Below are positions 1-6,073 of a stretch of 6,101 nt of DNA, piece after piece. The stretch's first letter is position 1; every line of letters starts with the position of its first letter. The stretch comes from Rhodobacterales bacterium 34-62-10. GTDB taxonomy: Bacteria > Pseudomonadota > Alphaproteobacteria > Rhodobacterales > Rhodobacteraceae. Both the position numbers and the translations under genes were made by a program. Below the pieces are notes generated by a model, which saw only the letters and a list, made by a program, of their open reading frames with translations, was not told the DNA's origin and did no database searches. The DNA is taken from NCBI GenBank assembly GCA_002282555.1, contig NCJR01000133.1, forward strand, positions 1 through 6,101. The letters run 5' to 3'.

Positions 1-57
1 GCGGGCGAGTTTTTCGGTAACCGGACCATTCTGTCCATCGGGGGAGCAGGCCATTGA
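1..57 (+). CDS. C-terminal end of upstream gene, probably TRAP transporter small permease (DctQ)
   Basis: This reading frame is open from the window edge to a TGA at 55-57 and gives 18 residues ending ...TILSIGGAGH. The stop overlaps the TTG start of the large permease in the tetranucleotide TTGA, the usual mark of translational coupling in an operon. TRAP operons normally run DctP-DctQ-DctM, so the gene directly before DctM is most often the four-helix small subunit DctQ. The identity rests on that gene order alone, because the visible tail is too short to recognise. Another frame is also open into the next gene (stop near 66), but it lacks the coupled overlap. Confidence 0.5.
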   Translation, partial: AGEFFGNRTILSIGGAGH

Positions 58-1379
58 CCAGTCTTGAAATCGGGATCGCGTCCTTTCCCGTCCTGCTGAC
101 CCTGATCTTTCTGCGTGTGCCGATCGGGTTGGCGATGTTCCTTGTCGGCCTGTTCGGTCTGTTCTTTGCCACAGGCAGCTTCAACATGGCCTTTGCGCGG
201 TTGAAGTCCGAAACCTATTCGACCTTCTCCAGCTATTCGCTGTCGATCATTCCGATGTTCCTGCTGATGGGCCATTTCGCCACGCTTGGCGGCATGTCCC
301 AGTCGCTGTTCAAGGCGGCAGAGGCGTGGTTGGGGCATCGCAAGGGCGGTGTCGCCATGTCCGCCGTGGGCGCCTGCGCCGGGTTCGGCGCGATCTGCGG
401 ATCGTCGCTGGCGACCGCTGCCACCATGGGGCAGGTCGCCCTGCCAGAGATGCGCCGCTATGGTTATGCCGGTGGCATTTCCACCGCGACGCTGGCAGCT
501 GGCGGCACCTTGGGTATTCTGATCCCGCCGTCTGTCGTGCTGGTCATCTATGCCATTCTGACCGAACAGAACATCGCCAAGCTGTTCCTGGCCGCTTTCG
601 TGCCGGGGATATTGGCAGCCGTTGGCTATATGATCACCATCAGCCTCTATGCCCGCATCCATCCCGACCGCGTCGGCACCCCGCGCGAGCGGATGCCCTA
701 TGCGCAGCGGTGGCGCGCCATTCTGGATGTCTGGCCGGTTCTGACGGTCTTTCTGGTCGTGGTCGGCGGCATTTATCTGGGTGTATTCACTCCGACCGAA
801 GGGGCGGCTGTCGGGGCTTTGGGCACAGGGCTGATCGCGCTGGTCAATGGCGGCCTGAACCGTCGCACGCTGACCGACAGTTTCATGACGACCGCAGGGT
901 CGACCGCGATGATCTTTTTCATCGTGCTGGGGGCTGCATTCTACAACGGCTTTCTGGCGCTGACGCAGGTGCCGCAGGAACTGTCGAACTATGTGGTCTC
1001 GCTCGGGCTCAGCCCGTGGATGGTGCTGGCGGTGATCCTGTTGATCTATCTGATCCTTGGCGCGGTGATGGACAGCCTGTCGATGATCCTGCTGACGATC
1101 CCGATCTTTTTCCCGATCATCTCAAGCCTGGATTTCGGCCTGACCCCCGAGGAGACGGCGATCTGGTTCGGTATCCTTGTGCTGATCGTGGTCGAAGTGG
1201 GCCTGATCACGCCGCCGGTGGGGATGAACCTGTTCGTCATCAACTCGATGGACCGGCTGACCCCGATGATCGAGACTTACAAAGCCGTGATGTATTTTGT
1301 TGCATCCGACATCATTCGGACGATCATTCTTGTGATGTTCCCCAGTATCACGCTGTTTGCCCTGCGGATGATGTACTGA
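54..1379 (+). CDS. dctM: TRAP transporter large permease, DctM subunit
   Basis: This is the main membrane subunit of a tripartite ATP-independent periplasmic transporter. It moves a carboxylate or similar organic acid across the inner membrane with sodium symport, receiving it from a periplasmic binding protein (not in the window). The 441 residues are normal for the family and consist almost entirely of hydrophobic segments (about a dozen). Family motifs are visible: CGSSLATAATMG (115-126), GTLGILIPPS (151-160), TPTEGAA (246-252), GAVMDSLSMILLTIP (336-350) and LITPPVGMNLF (384-394). The start is TTG at 54, with GGAG at 43-46 seven bases upstream, and it overlaps the stop of the preceding gene by 4 bp. 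Substrate cannot be read from the permease. The neighbouring acyl-CoA enzyme, MarR regulator and amidohydrolase suggest an aromatic or other organic acid. The family call is secure. Confidence 0.95.
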   Translation: MTSLEIGIASFPVLLTLIFLRVPIGLAMFLVGLFGLFFATGSFNMAFARLKSETYSTFSSYSLSIIPMFLLMGHFATLGGMSQSLFKAAEAWLGHRKGGVAMSAVGACAGFGAICGSSLATAATMGQVALPEMRRYGYAGGISTATLAAGGTLGILIPPSVVLVIYAILTEQNIAKLFLAAFVPGILAAVGYMITISLYARIHPDRVGTPRERMPYAQRWRAILDVWPVLTVFLVVVGGIYLGVFTPTEGAAVGALGTGLIALVNGGLNRRTLTDSFMTTAGSTAMIFFIVLGAAFYNGFLALTQVPQELSNYVVSLGLSPWMVLAVILLIYLILGAVMDSLSMILLTIPIFFPIISSLDFGLTPEETAIWFGILVLIVVEVGLITPPVGMNLFVINSMDRLTPMIETYKAVMYFVASDIIRTIILVMFPSITLFALRMMY

Positions 1380-1385
1380 ACGAAC

Positions 1386-1434
1386 GCCCCCAGCCCTCTT
1401 TTCATCCGCAAGGAGGGGGCTGGGGGGTTGCCTT
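1386..1434 (+). terminator. G/C-rich hairpin after dctM, possible terminator
   Basis: CCCCCAGCCCTC at 1387-1398 pairs with GAGGGGGCTGGGGG at 1413-1426, with two extra G residues bulged in the right arm and a loop of about 14 bases. The stem is very stable and begins 7 bases after the dctM stop codon. The following stretch (TTGCCTTTCCC) is only partly T-rich, so it is a weak intrinsic terminator at best. It may instead protect the 3' end of the TRAP message or attenuate read-through into the crotonase operon. Confidence 0.55.
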
Positions 1435-1467
1435 TCCCGGTCTGCGGCCAGATAGTTATGACACATA
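1428..1467 (+). promoter_or_regulatory. Candidate promoter and small dyad upstream of the crotonase-MarR-amidohydrolase operon
   Basis: TTGCCT at 1428-1433 and GATAGT at 1451-1456 are separated by 17 bases, and each matches the sigma-70 consensus at four of six positions. Directly downstream, TATG at 1457-1460 and CATA at 1464-1467 form a short inverted repeat around ACA, where a repressor could block transcription start. MarR proteins often control their own operon from such a site, and the second gene here is a MarR regulator. The matches are modest and the dyad is short, so this is a proposal, not a recognised site. Confidence 0.3.
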
Positions 1468-1486
1468 GCCAAAAAAGGCCCGTAAG

Positions 1487-2263
1487 ATGACCAGATCGCA
1501 GTTGCAGACCCTGACCCTCCAGATCGAGGGGCCCATTGCCACCTTGACCATGAACCGTCCCGACAAGCGCAATGCGATGAATGATCAGCTTCTGTCCGAA
1601 CTGGATCAGTTCTTCTCGGATCCGCCCGCGGGGGTGAAGGTGGTGATCCTGACGGGCACGGGCGGGCATTACTGTTCCGGTCTGGACCTGAGCGAACATG
1701 TCGCCCGCGACGCCGAAGGCACGCTGCGCCATTCGCGGGGCTGGCATGCGGTGATGGACAAGATCCAGTTTTCCGGCCTGCCGGTCGTGTCGGCGATGGT
1801 CGGCGCGGTGATCGGTGGCGGTCTGGAACTGGCCACGTCCACCCATGTGCGGATTGCCGAACCCTCGGTGATCTTCCAACTTCCCGAGGGGCGGCGCGGG
1901 ATCTATGTCGGCGGCGGTGCATCCGTGCGCGTGGGGCGTATCCTTGGTGCCGACCGGATGATCGAGATGATGCTGACCGGGCGCAAATATGATGCCGAGG
2001 AAGGTCTGCGTCTGGGCCTGTGCCATTATTCTGTCGGGCCGGGTCAGGCGATGGACCTGGCGCGCGATCTGGCGGGCAAGATCGCCAGCAACGCGGGCCT
2101 GTCCAACTATATCATGATCCACGCCCTTGCCCGGATTGAAGACATGTCCAAGGCGGATGGCCTGTTCACCGAAAGCCTCTGTGCCGCGCTGACCCAGACC
2201 AGCCCCGATGCGCAGGAGGGCCTGAAGGCGTTCCTGCAAAAACGCAGCCCCACGTTCCGGTGA
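1487..2263 (+). CDS. Enoyl-CoA hydratase/isomerase (crotonase) family protein
   Basis: This cytoplasmic enzyme acts on a CoA thioester, most likely hydrating the double bond of an enoyl-CoA. The length of 258 residues is typical. The N-terminus has the usual strand and MNRPDKRNAM segment (22-31). The two oxyanion-hole segments are HYCSGLDL (61-68) and GAVIGGGLELA (106-116). Glutamates are present where rat mitochondrial crotonase has its two catalytic acids: E134 in LPEG and E160 in MIEMMLTG. This favours true hydratase chemistry over a degenerate family member. The ATG at 1487 has only a weak ribosome site (AAGG at 1475-1478, 8 bases away) but fits the family N-terminus. It starts an operon with a MarR regulator and an amidohydrolase and follows a TRAP transporter, which suggests degradation of an aromatic acid side chain. 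A feruloyl/coumaroyl-CoA hydratase-lyase role is possible but unproven. Family call secure, substrate unknown. Confidence 0.93.
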   Translation: MTRSQLQTLTLQIEGPIATLTMNRPDKRNAMNDQLLSELDQFFSDPPAGVKVVILTGTGGHYCSGLDLSEHVARDAEGTLRHSRGWHAVMDKIQFSGLPVVSAMVGAVIGGGLELATSTHVRIAEPSVIFQLPEGRRGIYVGGGASVRVGRILGADRMIEMMLTGRKYDAEEGLRLGLCHYSVGPGQAMDLARDLAGKIASNAGLSNYIMIHALARIEDMSKADGLFTESLCAALTQTSPDAQEGLKAFLQKRSPTFR

Positions 2264-2267
2264 TACC

Positions 2268-2747
2268 ATGACCCGCAAGACCGCGCCCGCCATCGACGCC
2301 GCAGCACCACCGACCCGGGGGTTGGACGGCGCCCTGCGCCAGTTGGTCGGTTACACGATGAAGCGCGCGACCAACGTGATCATGGCCGATGCCGCCCGCG
2401 TGCTAGAGCCGCTGGGCCTGCGAATCACCACATTTTCGGCGCTGTCGGTGATCTGTGACACGCCGGATGTGACGCAATCGCAACTGGCCGCCAGTCTGAA
2501 CATGGAACGCTCGAACACCGTTCTGATCATCGACGCGCTCGAGGAAGCGGGTCTGATCGGGCGGCACAAGGTGCTGACGGATCGCCGGTCCTTTGCGCTG
2601 CGCGCGACGCTGGCCGGGACACGCCGCCGCCGCGCCGCTGTCGCCGCGTTGGAGGCGCATGAAGATGCGATGTTGGCCGGGCTGTCCCCCGAGGAGCGGG
2701 CCACGCTTGTGGCGCTGTTGCGCCGCATCGACCAGATTGACCAGTAA
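2268..2747 (+). CDS. MarR family transcriptional regulator
   Basis: This is a DNA-binding regulator of 159 residues, the normal MarR size. After a proline/alanine-rich N-terminal tail (about 1-20) comes a dimerisation helix. The winged helix-turn-helix follows: a segment around ITTFSALSVI (53-62), VTQSQLAASLNMERSNTVLIIDALEEAGLI (68-97) with the recognition helix near 79-92, and the wing with the characteristic TDRR at 104-107. The C-terminal helices (about 125-157) complete the dimer interface. The gene begins 4 bp after the crotonase stop and has no clear Shine-Dalgarno sequence, so it is probably translated by coupling. MarR proteins in aromatic catabolism often bind the free acid or its CoA thioester (CouR of Rhodopseudomonas palustris binds p-coumaroyl-CoA). 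By position this one probably controls its own operon and possibly the TRAP genes. The ligand is not deducible. Confidence 0.93.
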   Translation: MTRKTAPAIDAAAPPTRGLDGALRQLVGYTMKRATNVIMADAARVLEPLGLRITTFSALSVICDTPDVTQSQLAASLNMERSNTVLIIDALEEAGLIGRHKVLTDRRSFALRATLAGTRRRRAAVAALEAHEDAMLAGLSPEERATLVALLRRIDQIDQ

Positions 2748-2759
2748 CGGGAGCCACCC

Positions 2760-3632
2760 ATGATCGACCTCGACAAGATCCGCGCCATCGACATCCATAC
2801 CCATGCCGAGGAGCCGTGTGGCTGTCATTCCGACGATGGCTATGACGATCTGCAATCCACCATGGCCAAGTATTTCGGCGCGCCGTGGCAGCATCCGCCC
2901 ACGATGCAGGAAACCGCGGCCCATTACCGCGCGCAGAACATCGCCGCCGTGATCTTTCCCGTCGATGCCGAGCGCGAGACGGGCTACCGCCGCTACAAGA
3001 ACGAGGAAGTGGCCGAGATCGCCGCCGCCAATGCCGATGTGCTGATCCCCTTCGCCTCGATCGACCCGCACAAGGGCAAGATGGGCGTGCGCGAGGCGCG
3101 GCGTCTGGTGGCCGATTACGGGATCAAGGGCTTCAAGTTCCACCCGACCTTTCAGGGCTTCTATCCCAACGAACGCTTCGCCTATCCGCTTTATGAAGCG
3201 ATCCAGGAGGCGGGCGCCATCGCACTGTTCCACACCGGGCAAACCGGCGTCGGATCGGGGATGCGTGGTGGCAACGGGATGCGGCTGAAATATTCCAACC
3301 CGATGTATCTGGACGATGTGGCGGTGGATTTCCCCGACATGAAGATCATCATGGCGCACCCGTCCTTCCCTTGGCAGGAGGAGGCGCTGGCCGTGGCCCA
3401 GCACAAGCCCAATGTCTATATCGACCTGTCCGGCTGGTCGCCCAAATATTTCCCGCCAATCCTTGTGCGCTATGCCAATTCGATCCTTAAGAAAAAGGTG
3501 CTGTTCGGTTCGGACTGGCCGATGATCAGCCCCGAACGCTGGCTGGCCGATTTCGAGAAGATCGACATCAAGGATGAATTGCGCCCCGACATCATCAAGA
3601 ACAACGCCGCGCGGTTGCTGGGTCTGATGTAG
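2760..3632 (+). CDS. Amidohydrolase family 2 (ACMSD-like) metal-dependent hydrolase or decarboxylase
   Basis: This is a TIM-barrel metalloenzyme of the amidohydrolase superfamily, 290 residues, close to family length. Metal and catalytic residues are visible in order: DIHTH (H13, H15) on strand 1, GFKFHPT (K126, H128), ALFHTG (H158), IMAHPS (H200) and FGSDWP (D252). This pattern matches the ACMSD/gamma-resorcylate decarboxylase branch, which includes decarboxylases, hydratases and C-C hydrolases. ATG at 2760 is preceded by GGGAG at 2749-2753, and the gap to the MarR stop is 12 bp, so it belongs to the same operon. As I recall it, the p-hydroxycinnamate pathway of Rhodococcus jostii RHA1 pairs an enoyl-CoA hydratase with an amidohydrolase-superfamily hydrolase (CouO) that cleaves an aromatic beta-ketoacyl-CoA. 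A similar job would suit this operon but is inference. A CGCH segment at 20-23 directly after the HxH motif is unusual-looking. Superfamily secure, reaction uncertain. Confidence 0.9.
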   Translation: MIDLDKIRAIDIHTHAEEPCGCHSDDGYDDLQSTMAKYFGAPWQHPPTMQETAAHYRAQNIAAVIFPVDAERETGYRRYKNEEVAEIAAANADVLIPFASIDPHKGKMGVREARRLVADYGIKGFKFHPTFQGFYPNERFAYPLYEAIQEAGAIALFHTGQTGVGSGMRGGNGMRLKYSNPMYLDDVAVDFPDMKIIMAHPSFPWQEEALAVAQHKPNVYIDLSGWSPKYFPPILVRYANSILKKKVLFGSDWPMISPERWLADFEKIDIKDELRPDIIKNNAARLLGLM

Positions 3633-3641
3633 CCTCACCCA

Positions 3642-3674
3642 TATAATCTTCAGGATTTGATCCATCTCAAATCC
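3642..3674 (+). promoter_or_regulatory. Candidate promoter (-10 TATAAT) with 8-bp inverted repeat before sqr
   Basis: A perfect TATAAT lies at 3642-3647. No good -35 box is present at normal spacing (TGGGTC at 3619-3624 is poor), which would suit an activator-dependent or extended-contact promoter. Just downstream, GGATTTGA (3653-3660) and TCAAATCC (3667-3674) form a perfect inverted repeat around a 6-base centre, covering the expected transcription start. It could be a repressor operator or a small 5' hairpin. No T-run follows it, so it is not a convincing terminator for the amidohydrolase operon. The dyad is directly visible; its role is inferred. Confidence 0.45.
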
Positions 3675-3687
3675 GGCCTTCCAAATG

Positions 3688-3708
3688 TATGCAAAGATAT
3701 GCATATAT
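3688..3708 (+). promoter_or_regulatory. Candidate operator: TATGCA repeat and ATATGCATAT palindrome before sqr
   Basis: TATGCA occurs at 3688-3693 and again at 3698-3703, exactly one helical turn apart. The second copy lies inside a perfect 10-bp palindrome at 3697-3706. The stretch is strongly A/T-rich against a G/C-rich background and ends next to the sqr ribosome site at 3710-3716, so a bound protein would block transcription or translation start. In Rhodobacter, sulfide:quinone oxidoreductase genes are controlled by ArsR-family persulfide sensors (SqrR/BigR type). No such regulator gene is in the window, and I cannot match this sequence to their published operator. Confidence 0.4.
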
Positions 3709-3721
3709 CAGGAGGGATTCC

Positions 3722-5041
3722 ATGTCAGATTTTGCATCACCCCGCGCCTCGCGCCGTGCGTTTCTGGGTCTTGCGGGCGGTGCTGCGGCGCTGCTTGCCA
3801 CCAAAGCCGCCCCGGTGCAGGCGGCCCGGATCAAGACCGGCGCGCGGATCGTCATTCTGGGTGCCGGTGCGGGGGGGGCGGCTTTGGCGAACCGTCTGGT
3901 CGCGCGACTGGACGGCGCACAGATCACCCTGATCGACGGGCGGCCCGAACATTGGTATCAGCCCGGCTTCACCCTGATCGCAGCGGGTCTGAAACCGGCC
4001 AGCTATTCGGTGTCGGGAACCACGGACTGGCTGCCGCGCGAGGCGACGCTGATCGCGGAATATGCCGCCGAGATTGATCCTGCGGGAAACAAGGTCGTCA
4101 CCGCCTCGGCTCAGGTCGTGCGTTACGATTTCCTTGTGGTGGCCACCGGCCTGACGCTGGACTGGGGGGCCATTCAGGGCTTCTCGCTGGATATGGTGGG
4201 GCAGAACGGCATCGGCGCGCTTTACGCGGGGCCGGATCATGCCGCAAGGACATGGGCCGCAATGGACCGGTTCACGGACGAGGGCGGGCAGGCCCTGTTC
4301 ACCCGCCCCGCGACCGAGATGAAATGTGCGGGTGCCCCGCTGAAATATACCTTCCTGACCGATGACTATGCCCGGACAAAGGGAAATCGCGGCAAGATCA
4401 AGGTGACCTATGCCGCCAACAACAAGGTGTTGTTCGGGGTCCCCATCGTCAGCGAGAAAGTGCGGATGCTGTTCGCGGATCGCGGAATCGACACCGTCTA
4501 TGATCACGTCATGACCGCGATTGATCCGGGCCGCAAACTGGCGACCTTCACCACGCCCGAGGGTGACAAGGAATTGCCCTATGACTTCATCAACGTCATC
4601 CCGCCGCAGCGCGCCCCCGATGTGGTCCGCAATTCGCCGCTGCCATGGGCTGACAAATGGACGGATCAGGGCTGGATCGAGGCTGATATGAAAACCCTGC
4701 GCCACCCGCGCTTTTCCAATGTGTTCGCTTTGGGCGATGTGGCGGGCGTGCCCAAGGGCAAGACGGCAGCCTCCGTGAAATGGCAGGTGCCAGTGATCGA
4801 GGATCATCTGGTGGCGATGATCGAGGGCAAGGAAGGCACGGCAGAATATAACGGCTACACCTCTTGCCCGCTGATCACGCGGGTCGGGCGCGCCATGCTG
4901 GTCGAGTTCGATTACAACAACGACCTCGTCCCCAGCTTCCCGGGCATCATCGCCCCGCTGGAAGAGTTGTGGATCAGCTGGCTGATGAAGGAAGTCGCCC
5001 TCAAGCCAACCTATAACGCCATGCTGCGCGGCAAGGCCTGA
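3722..5041 (+). CDS. sqr: Sulfide:quinone oxidoreductase, type II-like, with Tat signal
   Basis: This flavoprotein oxidises sulfide to sulfane sulfur and passes the electrons to the quinone pool. The 439 residues begin with a twin-arginine signal (SRRAFLGLAGG at 10-20, hydrophobic stretch, APVQAA near 30-35 as a likely cleavage site), so it should be exported folded with FAD. The FAD-binding fold follows: RIVILGAGAGG (42-52 region), a second flavin motif FALGDVAGVPKGKTAASVKW (335-354), and the two redox cysteines in KCAGAP (C202) and YTSCPL (C382). These are the only cysteines, as in the two-cysteine type II enzymes such as human SQOR, whose KCAGAP and GYTSCPL segments and C-terminal MLRG are shared. 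The last ~30 residues (LEELWISWLMKEVALKP) look like an amphipathic membrane anchor. ATG at 3722 is chosen because AGGAGGG at 3710-3716 sits 5 bases upstream and the Tat motif is then N-terminal; an in-frame ATG at 3689 adds 11 unsupported residues. It leads an operon with two membrane proteins. Confidence 0.93.
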   Translation: MSDFASPRASRRAFLGLAGGAAALLATKAAPVQAARIKTGARIVILGAGAGGAALANRLVARLDGAQITLIDGRPEHWYQPGFTLIAAGLKPASYSVSGTTDWLPREATLIAEYAAEIDPAGNKVVTASAQVVRYDFLVVATGLTLDWGAIQGFSLDMVGQNGIGALYAGPDHAARTWAAMDRFTDEGGQALFTRPATEMKCAGAPLKYTFLTDDYARTKGNRGKIKVTYAANNKVLFGVPIVSEKVRMLFADRGIDTVYDHVMTAIDPGRKLATFTTPEGDKELPYDFINVIPPQRAPDVVRNSPLPWADKWTDQGWIEADMKTLRHPRFSNVFALGDVAGVPKGKTAASVKWQVPVIEDHLVAMIEGKEGTAEYNGYTSCPLITRVGRAMLVEFDYNNDLVPSFPGIIAPLEELWISWLMKEVALKPTYNAMLRGKA

Positions 5042-5055
5042 GAAGGATCACCACG

Positions 5056-5427
5056 ATGAAAGACCTGACATTCGAGACGCTGCTGGCCGTGTTCGAGGAA
5101 ATCTTTGGCCGCGCCCTGTTCTGGACCATGGTCGTGGTCGCGGTACTGATCACGCTGGCCTATCTTTATGTGCTGATCCGTGACCGCGCCATGTCGATGC
5201 GGAAATTCCTGCTGGCGCAATTATCCATGCCCTTCGGCGCGGTGGCGGCGGTGCTGTTCGTGCAATGGATCACCAGCTCGGGATTGCGCGATATCGGCGG
5301 GGCGGTCGATGTGATCGTGCTCTTGGGTGTCGCAGTGGCCGGGGCCGTGGGGCTTGCGATCCTTGTCTATACCGCACAGGCGCTGATGCAGGGGCCGCAG
5401 GAGGATGACCCTCGCTTCAGGTCGTGA
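5056..5427 (+). CDS. Small inner-membrane protein, probably DUF5368 family
   Basis: This 123-residue protein has about three membrane segments (roughly 20-42, 57-75 and 83-109), with a short basic cytoplasmic loop between the first two (IRDRAMSMRK, 41-50) and a charged C-terminal tail. It resembles the DUF5368 proteins that I associate with sulfide:quinone oxidoreductase genes; the family name is from memory and the function is not known. The ATG at 5056 has GAAGGA at 5042-5047 at good spacing, and the gene begins 14 bp after the sqr stop, so they are clearly co-transcribed. A plausible role is a membrane partner of SqrA-type oxidoreductase or of the following anion transporter, but nothing in the sequence demonstrates a reaction; there are no conserved cysteines or histidines suggesting a cofactor. 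Confidence 0.8.
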   Translation: MKDLTFETLLAVFEEIFGRALFWTMVVVAVLITLAYLYVLIRDRAMSMRKFLLAQLSMPFGAVAAVLFVQWITSSGLRDIGGAVDVIVLLGVAVAGAVGLAILVYTAQALMQGPQEDDPRFRS

Positions 5428-5488
5428 CATTGCCGCGCAAAACTGCTGTCTTGCACTGCAAAAGGCGCAGTTCAGAAAGTTCCGCAGC

Positions 5489-6073
5489 ATGACCGATCTC
5501 ACGCAGGCAAGGGCCTTGCCCGCCGCCACACATAGCCGGCTCGAGCATTTTCCCGTCACCTTCTTCGCCATCGTGATGGGTATGACGGGCCTGTCACTGG
5601 CCCTGCTTGCGGTCGAGCGTGCCTATGCCTTGGGGTCATGGGGATCGGATCTGACCTATGCGGCGTCGATCCTGATCTTCGTCGCCGTTTCGATCCTCTA
5701 CCTGCTCAAGGCCATACGCTATCCGGCGGCAGTGCGCGCCGAATGGAATCATCCCGTGCGTCTGGCGTTTTTCCCGGCCATCTCGATCTCGCTGCTGCTG
5801 ATCGCGACGCTGAGCCTGCCGCGCGCGCCCGCTGTGGCAGAGGCGCTGTGGCTGGTCGGCGTGACCATCCAGGGCATGCTGACCATTGCCGTCATCTCGG
5901 GCTGGATCGGGCACCGCGCGTTCCAGACGCCGCATCTGTCGCCCGCGTGGTTCATCCCCGCTGTGGGCAATGTGATCGTGCCGATTGCCGGTGTCGACAG
6001 TGATGTCCCCTGCACCGCTCAGTCCTTCGAGCGCCCCCGCAATGGTGGCAGCCGTGGCGTCCCAGGCAAGTAG
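5489..6073 (+). CDS. SLAC1/TDT family anion transporter, C-terminally truncated
   Basis: This is the N-terminal half of an integral membrane anion channel or exporter of the tellurite-resistance/dicarboxylate transporter (TDT) family, which includes plant SLAC1, bacterial TehA and the yeast sulfite exporter Ssu1. The start SRLEHFPVTFFAIVMGMTGL (16-35) is the family signature. Hydrophobic helices lie at about 21-43, 56-76, 92-110 and 117-140, followed by HLSPAWFIPAVGNVIVPIAG (149-168). Family members are usually above 300 residues, but here similarity ends at residue 168-169 (about 5992), and the remaining 25 residues (to TAG at 6071) are hydrophilic and unrelated. No other + frame restores a membrane helix, so this is not a simple frameshift. 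ATG at 5489 fits the family N-terminus; an upstream in-frame ATG at 5405 has its AGGAGG directly abutting it and overlaps the previous gene. Downstream of sqr it could export sulfite or another sulfur anion (inference). Confidence 0.82.
   Translation: MTDLTQARALPAATHSRLEHFPVTFFAIVMGMTGLSLALLAVERAYALGSWGSDLTYAASILIFVAVSILYLLKAIRYPAAVRAEWNHPVRLAFFPAISISLLLIATLSLPRAPAVAEALWLVGVTIQGMLTIAVISGWIGHRAFQTPHLSPAWFIPAVGNVIVPIAGVDSDVPCTAQSFERPRNGGSRGVPGK

Noticed and set aside
326..1468. Overlapping + frame inside dctM (380 codons)
   Set aside because: It encodes an R/H/D-rich product without hydrophobic segments or motifs, while the dctM frame has all the expected permease features.
1277..2293. Minus-strand open frame of 338 codons opposite the crotonase gene
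   Set aside because: It runs antisense across the end of dctM, the hairpin and the whole crotonase gene, and its composition is typical of a shadow frame.
2403..3704. Long minus-strand open frame (433 codons) antisense to MarR and the amidohydrolase
   Set aside because: It is a shadow frame of G/C-rich coding DNA: rich in H, R, G and Q with no recognisable domain, and it covers two genes with clear family motifs on the + strand.
3689..3721. Upstream in-frame ATG for sqr at 3689
   Set aside because: It lacks a ribosome site, would place 11 residues before the Tat motif, and overlaps the A/T-rich palindrome. ATG 3722 has a strong AGGAGGG at the right distance.
3737..4807. Minus-strand open frame of 356 codons opposite sqr
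   Set aside because: The + strand protein has flavin motifs and both redox cysteines across this span. The antisense product has no family features.
5451..5461. Small palindrome TTGCA-C-TGCAA between the DUF5368-like and SLAC1-like genes
   Set aside because: It is too short and isolated in an ordinary 61-bp intra-operon gap to support an operator or terminator call.
5405..5488. Upstream in-frame ATG for the SLAC1-like gene at 5405
   Set aside because: AGGAGG directly abuts this ATG with no spacer, it overlaps the preceding gene, and the extra 28 residues do not resemble the family N-terminus.
5993..5998. GTCGAC (SalI) palindrome at the suspected junction as proof of a cloning artefact
   Set aside because: Another copy occurs at 899-904 inside an intact gene, and such hexamers are expected by chance in a few kb, so it is suggestive only.
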